In this document: one piece after another, positions 5,568-10,306 of the stretch
Numbering within the stretch: position 1 is the stretch's first letter
How the letters are laid out: every line of letters starts with the position of its first letter
Assembly (NCBI GenBank): GCA_030642325.1
Contig: DAOWNY010000045.1
Coordinates: 1-10,306 of the forward strand
Origin: Deltaproteobacteria bacterium
GTDB lineage: Bacteria; Desulfobacterota; DAOWNY01
DNA length: 10,306 nt
Reading direction: 5' to 3'
Position numbers and translations under genes: made by a program
The notes under the pieces: generated by a model
Database searches by the model: none
What the model was told of the DNA's origin: nothing
Seen by the model: the letters and a program-made list of their open reading frames with translations, nothing else

Positions 5568-6758
5568 TTACAATGTATCCAATGCTTCCTTTATCCTTTT
5601 AATTCCTTCCTGTATGTTTTGCATGGAGAGGGCAAAAGAGAGCCGGATGAAATCATCCGCCCCAAAGGCAACTCCGGGAACAGCTGCTACCCTGGCATTA
5701 TCCAGAAGAAACTCTGAGAGTTCCAAAGAATTGCTGATGGTTTTTTCTTGATAGCTTTTTCCGTAAATACCTGAAAAATTAGGAAACAAATAGAAAGCAC
5801 CTTCCGGCTTTAAACATGAAACCCCATCGATTTTATTCAACTCATTCACCATATAATCTCTTCTTTTTACAAATTCTTTTACCATGGTATTCACTGAATC
5901 CTGGGGACCGCTTAAGGCCTCAATGGCCGCTTTCTGTGCAATTGAATTTGGGTTGGAAGTGCTCTGACTTTGAATTTTAGTCATTGCTCCGATTATTTCC
6001 GGGGGGCCGGCAGCGTAACCAATCCTCCATCCAGTCATGGCATAAGTTTTGGAGACCCCGTTAACTATCACGGCTTGATCCTTAATCTCCGGCATCAGGG
6101 AAATGATGCCGGCAAATTTTTTTCCGTCGTAAATGAGTTTTTCATAGATCTCATCCGAAATTACGATGATTTCCTGTTCATGTGCAATCCTGGCAATTGA
6201 TATCAAATTTTCCTCAGAATAAAGGGCACCGGTAGGGTTGGAGGGGCTATTGATAATCACCGCCTTCGTTTTGGGGGTAATCGCTTTTTTAAAATCATCG
6301 GGGCTCATGACGAAGCCTTGTTTATCCGAGGTCTCCACGATTACCGGTTTTGCATCCGCCAAGGTAACGATGTCCGGATAAGATACCCAGTAGGGGGCCG
6401 GTATGATCACTTCATCGCCGCTATTAAAAAGAACCTGGGCTATATTATAGAGGGTGTGCTTGGCCCCACAATTTATTATGATCTGGGAGAGATCATAGTT
6501 TAGCCCGTTATCGTTTAAGAATTTATTCCGGATCGCTTCTTTCAGTTCTACAATACCTCCCGGAGGAGTATATCTGGTAAACCCTTCCCGGATCGCTTCA
6601 ACGGCTTTATCCCTAATGTTATTGGGAGTATCAAAATCCGGTTCACCTGCACCGAAACTGATTACATCAATGCCCTGGGACGCCATCTCTTTTGCCTTAG
6701 CACTAACCGCCAGAGTAGGGGATGGTTTGATCTTGCCCACTCGATCTGACAATTTCAT
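5568..6758 (-). CDS. aspC: Aspartate aminotransferase, class I (subgroup Ib)
   Basis: A 396-residue cytoplasmic PLP enzyme that interconverts aspartate plus 2-oxoglutarate with oxaloacetate plus glutamate. All fold-type I landmarks are present: FGAGEPDFDTP (35-45), GAKHTLYN (98-105), SPSNPTG with N174, SDEIYE with D202 that pairs with the PLP ring nitrogen, SKTYAMTGWRIGY with the Schiff-base K237 and R246, and IRLSFA with R372 for the substrate carboxylate. The length equals that of thermophile-type subgroup Ib enzymes. The ATG has AAGGAG 6 nt upstream. It is the last gene of the operon, 19 bp after coaD, and feeds aspartate into the pathway containing Asd two genes upstream. Relaxed specificity toward other amino or keto acids, such as prephenate, cannot be excluded from sequence. 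The stop codon lies within a copy of an intergenic repeat family. Confidence 0.93.
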   Translation of the reverse strand: MKLSDRVGKIKPSPTLAVSAKAKEMASQGIDVISFGAGEPDFDTPNNIRDKAVEAIREGFTRYTPPGGIVELKEAIRNKFLNDNGLNYDLSQIIINCGAKHTLYNIAQVLFNSGDEVIIPAPYWVSYPDIVTLADAKPVIVETSDKQGFVMSPDDFKKAITPKTKAVIINSPSNPTGALYSEENLISIARIAHEQEIIVISDEIYEKLIYDGKKFAGIISLMPEIKDQAVIVNGVSKTYAMTGWRIGYAAGPPEIIGAMTKIQSQSTSNPNSIAQKAAIEALSGPQDSVNTMVKEFVKRRDYMVNELNKIDGVSCLKPEGAFYLFPNFSGIYGKSYQEKTISNSLELSEFLLDNARVAAVPGVAFGADDFIRLSFALSMQNIQEGIKRIKEALDTL

Positions 6759-6777
6759 ATCTTCTCCTTTTTTATGC

Positions 6778-7257
6778 CTAAAATTTTTTTATTAGTTTTT
6801 TGTTGACATAATCGGGAACCAACCCTTCCACCGAACCACCGAAGGAGGCTACCTCTTTAATGAGACGGGAGCTGGTATAGAACCATTGGTATCCCGTCAT
6901 CAAAAAGACGGTCTCCATCCCCCGGTCCATCTTCCGGTTCATCAGGGACATCTGGAATTCGTAATCGAAGTCCAAAACTGCCCGGAGTCCCCGCAGCACT
7001 ATGTTGGTATTGCATTTTTTTAGATAATCAACCAGAAGACCTTCAAAGGAGTCGAAAATTATTCGATCGCCAAGATCCTTCAAAGATTGTTTCATCATAT
7101 CCAGCTTCTCTTCCACTGTGAAAAGAGGAGTTTTCTCGGAATTGAGAGCAACTGCAATGATCAATTTATCGAAGATCTCCAGGCCCCTTCTGGCTAGATC
7201 AACATGCCCATTGGTAATGGGATCAAAAGATCCCGGATAAACGGCTATTCTTTCCAT
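6778..7257 (-). CDS. coaD: Phosphopantetheine adenylyltransferase
   Basis: A 159-residue enzyme of the usual CoaD length, catalysing the penultimate step of coenzyme A synthesis: 4'-phosphopantetheine plus ATP gives dephospho-CoA plus pyrophosphate. The nucleotidyltransferase motif TNGH (15-18, the T/HxGH signature) follows AVYPGSFDP (5-13); RGLRAVLDFDYE (89-100) and YTSSRLIKEVASFGG (127-141) are the family's substrate and ATP-binding segments. The protein normally forms a cytoplasmic hexamer. The ATG has a GGGGGA ribosome-binding site 4 nt upstream. It is embedded between asd and aspC with gaps of 18 and 19 bp, so its transcription is presumably tied to the amino-acid genes. The more familiar neighbour rsmD is absent. 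No oddities are seen in length or motifs, so the assignment is secure. Confidence 0.96.
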   Translation of the reverse strand: MERIAVYPGSFDPITNGHVDLARRGLEIFDKLIIAVALNSEKTPLFTVEEKLDMMKQSLKDLGDRIIFDSFEGLLVDYLKKCNTNIVLRGLRAVLDFDYEFQMSLMNRKMDRGMETVFLMTGYQWFYTSSRLIKEVASFGGSVEGLVPDYVNKKLIKKF

Positions 7258-7275
7258 ATTTCCCCCATCTTTGAG

Positions 7276-8295
7276 TTATAAATACCGGCTCACCAGTACT
7301 TCGGCAATCTGGACGGCATTGAGAGCAGCACCCTTACGGAGGTTATCGGCAACTACCCACATATTGAGCCCATTCTTTACCGACTCATCTTTGCGGATTC
7401 TACCCACAAAGGTTTCGTTTTTCCCCGTTGCAGTTACCGCCAAAGGATATCTTTCCTTTCCGGGATCGTCAATCACTACCACTCCCGGGGAGCCGGCAAG
7501 GATGTCCCTTGCTTTTTCCGGGGCGATTTCTTTCTTTGTCTCGATATTGATCGATTCGGAATGACAACTAAAGACCGGAACTCGAACAGTGGTGGCAGTC
7601 ACCTTTATGGAGTCATCTTCCATAATTTTTTTGGTCTCGTCTATCATTTTTATTTCTTCTTTGGTATACCCGTTGTCTAAAAAAACGTCGATATGGGGTA
7701 GACAATTGAAGGCGATTTGGTGGGGATAGACATTGCATTCTATCTTCTGGAAATTGAATAAACTCTTGGTCTGGTTCATCAGCTCGTCAATGGCCAGCTT
7801 ACCGGTTCCGGAGACTGCTTGATAGGTAGAAACCACTACCCTTTTGATTACGTATTCATCGTGTAGTGGCTTTAAAACCACTACCATCTGGATGGTGGAG
7901 CAGTTGGGGTTGGCAATAATATTCCGGTTTTTATACTGGGCAATGGCATGGGGGTTCACCTCCGGAACCACCAGGGGAATATCCGGCTCCATTCGGAAGG
8001 CACTGGTATTGTCAATTACAATGCAGCCCGCTTTGGCGGCAATGGGGGCAAATTTTTTACTTACCGATCCTCCCGCAGAAAAGAGCCCCACGTCTATATC
8101 TTCAAAAGAGTCTTCGGTAAGCACTTCAACCTTTACAGCCTTTTTTTTAAAACTCAGGGTGGAGCCGGCCGATCTGTCAGAGGCAAGTAATTTAATCCGG
8201 TTGACGGGGAATTTTCTTTCCTCCAGAATCCGAATCATTTCGTTGCCCACTGCGCCGGTGGCACCAACTACCGCTACGTTATATTTTTTTTTCAT
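7276..8295 (-). CDS. asd: Aspartate-semialdehyde dehydrogenase
   Basis: A 339-residue cytoplasmic dehydrogenase that reduces L-aspartyl-4-phosphate to aspartate 4-semialdehyde with NADPH, the branch point to lysine/diaminopimelate, threonine and methionine. The nucleotide loop is GATGAVG (11-17). ANPNCST contains the thioester-forming C132, YQAVSG supplies Q159, and FSCHSES supplies the catalytic H245, with R238 in VRVP and R101 in SAFRM lining the substrate site. Its length fits the Gram-positive-like/short subclass better than the longer E. coli type. The ATG at 8295 has AAGGGCAAGGG just upstream. It is the third gene of the operon, 21 bp after leuB and 18 bp before coaD. The leuD-leuB-asd order is one I recall from other Desulfobacterota. 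All catalytic residues are present and no disruption is seen. Confidence 0.95.
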   Translation of the reverse strand: MKKKYNVAVVGATGAVGNEMIRILEERKFPVNRIKLLASDRSAGSTLSFKKKAVKVEVLTEDSFEDIDVGLFSAGGSVSKKFAPIAAKAGCIVIDNTSAFRMEPDIPLVVPEVNPHAIAQYKNRNIIANPNCSTIQMVVVLKPLHDEYVIKRVVVSTYQAVSGTGKLAIDELMNQTKSLFNFQKIECNVYPHQIAFNCLPHIDVFLDNGYTKEEIKMIDETKKIMEDDSIKVTATTVRVPVFSCHSESINIETKKEIAPEKARDILAGSPGVVVIDDPGKERYPLAVTATGKNETFVGRIRKDESVKNGLNMWVVADNLRKGAALNAVQIAEVLVSRYL

Positions 8296-8316
8296 ACCCT
8301 TGCCCTTTATGCTTAT

Positions 8317-9393
8317 CTACTTATTTTCCCGAGCTGACATATATTTTAATACCAGATCACCGATCTCATTTGTGCCATGACCCATCTTGCCGGCGGAAAG
8401 ACTTTTCATCTCTTTTGCGATCACATCCATGACGGCTGTTTCGATAAGGTTCGCTGCATCTTCCTCCTCAAGATAATCGAGCATCATCTGGCAAGCAGAA
8501 ATGGCAGCCATGGGATTAACCACATTTTTTCCCGTATATTTCGGGGCTGATCCTCCAATGGGCTCAAACATGGAAGTTCCTTCGGGGTTGATATTACCAC
8601 CGGCCGCAATTCCCATCCCTCCCTGGATCATTGCTCCCAGATCGGTTATGATGTCTCCAAACATGTTGTCGGTAACGATGACATCGAACCACTCAGGGTT
8701 TTTAACCATCCACATGCAGGTAGCATCTACATGGGCATAATCGGTTTTGATTTCCGGGTACTGCCCGGCCAGTTGGTTAAACGTTCTTTCCCACAGATCA
8801 AAGGCATAGGTGAGCACGTTGGTTTTACCGCACAGGGTGAGTTTTTTGTCCTTATTTCTCCTTTGACAAAATTTGAAGGCAAAATCGATACACCTTTCTA
8901 CACCTTTTCTGGTGTTAATGGATTCCTGGATGGCTATTTCGTCGGGAGTCCCTTTTTTTAAAAATCCTCCTCCCCCGACATAAAGACCTTCGGTATTTTC
9001 CCGAACCACCACAAAATCTATTTCCTCAGGCCCCTTATTTTTAATAGGAGTTTCCACCCCCGGATAAAGCTTTACCGGTCTCAGGTTGATATACTGATCC
9101 AGTGAAAATCTCAGTTTCAAAAGTATCTCCTGTTCCAGGATTCCAGGTTTTACTTTTGGGTGACCGATCGCTCCCAGGTAAATGACATCCATGTCCCTCA
9201 ACTCTTCCAAGACAGAATCAGGCAAAGTCTCACCCGTTTTCAGGTATCGCTCCCCCCCTAAATCGTAACTAACCAGCTCATAGCTGAAGCCTTTCAGCTC
9301 CGAGGCTGCCTTCAAAACCTTCAGTCCCTCTGCAATCACCTCGGGGCCTGTTCCATCGCCGGGGATGACGCCTATCCTGTATGTATTGCTCAT
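8317..9393 (-). CDS. leuB: 3-isopropylmalate dehydrogenase-type beta-decarboxylating dehydrogenase
   Basis: A 358-residue cytoplasmic enzyme of the isopropylmalate/isocitrate/tartrate dehydrogenase superfamily. By context it oxidises and decarboxylates 3-isopropylmalate to 4-methyl-2-oxopentanoate in leucine synthesis. Visible active-site residues are R95, R105, R131, Y138 (RENTEGLY), K190, D223, D247 and D251, all expected for the family. Two features are unusual for textbook NAD-dependent LeuB. The substrate loop LRFSLDQYINLRP recalls tartrate/D-malate dehydrogenases. The cofactor loop reads IGGSAPKYTGKNVVNP (279-294), with K285-Y286 where NAD enzymes have D-I, and G280 replacing the usual His. 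I believe such sequences form a known LeuB-like subgroup, but specificity is not proven. The ATG has AAAGGA about 4-5 nt upstream. It starts 7 bp after leuD, which favours the leucine pathway over malate or tartrate use. Confidence 0.85.
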   Translation of the reverse strand: MSNTYRIGVIPGDGTGPEVIAEGLKVLKAASELKGFSYELVSYDLGGERYLKTGETLPDSVLEELRDMDVIYLGAIGHPKVKPGILEQEILLKLRFSLDQYINLRPVKLYPGVETPIKNKGPEEIDFVVVRENTEGLYVGGGGFLKKGTPDEIAIQESINTRKGVERCIDFAFKFCQRRNKDKKLTLCGKTNVLTYAFDLWERTFNQLAGQYPEIKTDYAHVDATCMWMVKNPEWFDVIVTDNMFGDIITDLGAMIQGGMGIAAGGNINPEGTSMFEPIGGSAPKYTGKNVVNPMAAISACQMMLDYLEEEDAANLIETAVMDVIAKEMKSLSAGKMGHGTNEIGDLVLKYMSARENK

Positions 9394-9400
9394 CCGTCCT

Positions 9401-9892
9401 TTATCTCCTCTGTTTGGCTACATGTTTCATTAATCCCCCATCCTGAACCAGTTCCTGCATGAAGGGGGGGATTGGCTGGGCATGAAATTCGGTTCCCCGT
9501 GTCACATTAAATATTGTACCTTTTTTTAAATCAACTTCAATTTCATCACCTTCCTCAACCTCATCATAAATTGTGCTTGATTCGAGAATGGGGAGCCCCA
9601 TATTGAAGCAATTCCGGTAAAAGATACGGGCAAAGCTTTTAGCGATAACACAGGACAACCCCGCGGCCTTGATGGCAATGGGGGCATGCTCGCGGGAAGA
9701 TCCGCAGCCGAAGTTTCTATTGGCCACAATGATATCCCCTTTTTTTACCTTTTTAGCAAATTGGGGATCAATTTCCTCCATGCAATGGGAAGATAACTCT
9801 TTAGGATCAGAAGAATTTAAGTAACGAGCGGGAATAATCCCATCGGTATCAATATTGCTGCCAAACTTCCAAACTTTGCCTTTAAATTTCAT
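9401..9892 (-). CDS. leuD: 3-isopropylmalate dehydratase small subunit, short type
   Basis: A 163-residue swivel-domain subunit that pairs with the iron-sulfur large subunit LeuC to isomerise 2- to 3-isopropylmalate. The length matches the short archaeal/HacB-like LeuD class rather than the roughly 200-residue enterobacterial type. Motifs are NIDTDGIIPARYL (13-25), NFGCGSSREHAP (60-71) and KSFARIFYRNCFNMGLP (85-101). The substrate-recognition loop after Y24-L25 reads NSSD. Members of this class can also serve homoaconitase, and this loop is neither of the two versions I recall (YLRT, YLVY), so isopropylmalate specificity rests on the adjacent leuB. The ATG has AGGAG 8 nt upstream. It is the first gene of the five-gene operon; no leuC lies in the 214 bp upstream, where a transposase remnant appears instead. 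Confidence 0.9.
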   Translation of the reverse strand: MKFKGKVWKFGSNIDTDGIIPARYLNSSDPKELSSHCMEEIDPQFAKKVKKGDIIVANRNFGCGSSREHAPIAIKAAGLSCVIAKSFARIFYRNCFNMGLPILESSTIYDEVEEGDEIEVDLKKGTIFNVTRGTEFHAQPIPPFMQELVQDGGLMKHVAKQRR

Positions 9893-10020
9893 GGCAGGTT
9901 CTCCTGATAAAATTATGAATTTATTCCCCTGCCGGGGGTTTGAAACGAAATATTTTTGGCAAGGCAGATGCTGCTAACCATATAAATATGATGGTGCCAA
10001 CAAGACTTTGCCTAAATTTT

Positions 10021-10079
10021 TATTCAATATACTCAAGTTGCGTTAAATAATCAAGTAATTCTGTTGAATATATTGGATA
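10021..10079. repeat. Imperfect inverted repeat next to the transposase 3' end
   Basis: The left arm TATTCAATATACTCAAG (10021-10037) matches the reverse complement of GTTGAATATATTGGATA (10063-10079) at 14 of 17 positions, with a 25-nt loop. It abuts the tandem repeat that overlaps the transposase stop codon. Hairpins beside single-strand (Y1/REP-type) transposase genes are often the DNA ends that the enzyme recognises, so this may mark the end of the element; that is inference. Confidence 0.35.
10026..10054 (-). promoter_or_regulatory. Sigma70-type promoter candidate for the leuD operon
   Basis: On the minus strand, TTGATT (10054-10049) is followed after exactly 17 bp by TATATT (10031-10026), matching the consensus boxes at 4 of 6 and 5 of 6 positions. 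Transcription would start near 10019, leaving a leader of about 127 nt before leuD. The promoter sits inside the imperfect hairpin at 10021-10079. AT-richness raises the chance of a fortuitous match. Confidence 0.4.
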
Positions 10080-10109
10080 TATCAAATGGGGTCATATCAA
10101 ATGGGGTCA
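10079..10109 (-). repeat. Tandem 15-bp repeat at transposase tail
   Basis: ATATCAAATGGGGTCA occurs at 10079-10094 and again at 10094-10109, giving two units of 15 bp. On the minus strand this is TGACCCCATTTGATA twice, overlapping the TGA stop of the transposase frame. Very similar TGACCCCATTTGAT strings commonly end REP-associated transposase genes in many bacteria, where they are read in frame as DLTPFDMTPFD. Confidence 0.65.
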
Positions 10110-10306
10110 AATCTGCTCTTGACTTTTGTTTGCCCTCCCGGCCGCCATATCCACATGTTTCCCGAGATTTTGATCCGTCAGCATCTGCTTTTTCATTCTT
10201 TCGATTACACTGCTTACGTAGCTATATTTTTTCATCTGAAACCGGAAGCCTATTTTGTTTTGGCTGTCATGTCTCAGTTTTCGTGTCAGGAATATTGCCA
10301 CATTCC
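10107..10306 (-). CDS. REP-associated-type (Y1) transposase, C-terminal fragment
   Basis: Only the last 66 or so codons lie in the window; the frame is open to the right edge (Asn-Val-Ala-Ile-Phe-Leu...), so the GTG at 10301 is not the true start. The pattern VAIFLTRKL, then IGFRFQMKKYSYVSSVIERMKKQM, then DQNLGKHV matches the DnaA C-terminal-like helix-turn-helix that tails many REP-associated (IS200-like, Y1) transposases. The catalytic HUH and Tyr segments would lie outside the window, so activity cannot be judged. Ser-Tyr-Val-Ser-Ser-Val-Ile-Glu-Arg corresponds to the DNA-recognition helix. The last codons run into the TGACCCCATTTGAT repeats, stopping at the first TGA. Its location immediately upstream of leuD, on the same strand, suggests insertion into or near the leucine operon. 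Confidence 0.65.
   Translation of the reverse strand, partial: NVAIFLTRKLRHDSQNKIGFRFQMKKYSYVSSVIERMKKQMLTDQNLGKHVDMAAGRANKSQEQI

Larger units (their letters stand above)
9893..10106. other. Leader region between transposase end and leuD, no gene
   Basis: This 214-bp segment holds the proposed leuD promoter (10026-10054), an imperfect hairpin (10021-10079), most of a tandem 15-bp repeat (10079-10109) and a minor GC stem CCCC-TGCC-GGGG at 9926-9937. A 22-codon minus-strand frame (9981-9913) has only one Leu codon and no ribosome-binding site, so it does not look like a leucine attenuator peptide. No leuC sequence or remnant was recognised. Confidence 0.45.

Noticed and set aside
7844..8380. 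Plus-strand open frame of 178 codons opposite asd
   Set aside because: It overlaps asd, whose catalytic residues are all in place; the frame has low-complexity Ser/Thr-rich translation and no start signal.
8317..9393. Naming the leuB-like gene tartrate or D-malate dehydrogenase
   Set aside because: The substrate loop is similar, but the 7-bp linkage to leuD favours the leucine pathway; the doubt is recorded as a finding instead.
9913..9981. Possible leucine attenuator peptide in the leuD leader
   Set aside because: The 22-codon frame has one Leu codon, no ribosome-binding site and no terminator hairpin with T-run after it.
1..10306. CRISPR arrays, tRNA or rRNA genes, riboswitches, defence or phage genes
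   Set aside because: No regularly spaced repeats, tRNA-like TTCGA loop contexts with pairing, or family motifs for such systems were seen on either strand.

Overview
This is a roughly 10.3 kb, moderately AT-rich bacterial chromosomal window. Almost every gene lies on the minus strand; the only clear plus-strand gene is a small DUF1330 protein. The protein repertoire (CNB-PilZ regulator, DUF1786 protein, EIIA-fused antiporter, short LeuD next to an unusual LeuB subtype, DnaA-tailed REP-type transposase) best fits an anaerobic Desulfobacterota or former Deltaproteobacteria lineage. That assignment is inference from gene content, not from a marker gene.

Layout, low to high coordinate. Positions 1-93 hold an imperfect hairpin that resembles a dispersed intergenic repeat. 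At 148-354 is a small two-helix membrane protein. At 540-2330 is a monovalent cation:proton antiporter-like membrane protein with a C-terminal PTS EIIA domain and a TTG start. A 135-bp divergent region with a perfect 19-bp palindrome separates it from the DUF1330 gene (2466-2750, plus strand). At 2922-3935 is a regulator joining a degenerate cyclic-nucleotide-binding fold to a PilZ domain with intact c-di-GMP motifs. Its upstream region carries two abutting inverted repeats and a 91-bp element with 11-bp terminal inverted repeats and 8-bp flanking direct repeats, which looks like a miniature transposon. At 4170-5240 is a DUF1786 (ASKHA-fold-like) protein, bracketed by two copies of a roughly 34-bp repeat and preceded by a 20-bp palindrome.

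From 9892 down to 5568 runs a tight five-gene minus-strand operon: leuD, leuB-like, asd, coaD, aspartate aminotransferase, with gaps of 7-21 bp. It combines leucine synthesis, the aspartate family branch and coenzyme A synthesis. AspC makes aspartate, Asd uses activated aspartate for the Lys/Thr/Met branch, LeuD/LeuB carry out the middle steps of leucine synthesis, and CoaD makes dephospho-CoA. The leuC partner expected next to leuD is absent. Instead, about 200 bp upstream of leuD, the 3' end of a REP-associated-type transposase gene runs off the window edge, with a tandem repeat and an imperfect hairpin at its tail. A sigma70-like promoter candidate for the operon lies inside that hairpin.

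No defence system, CRISPR array, RNA gene or convincing new multi-gene system was found. The most noteworthy signals are the MITE-like element, the antiporter that lacks the usual acidic pair, the LeuB-like enzyme with IDH-like cofactor-loop residues, the CNB domain without its cAMP-binding arginine, and the palindromes in promoter regions. No strong hairpin-plus-T-run terminator was recognised anywhere in the window.
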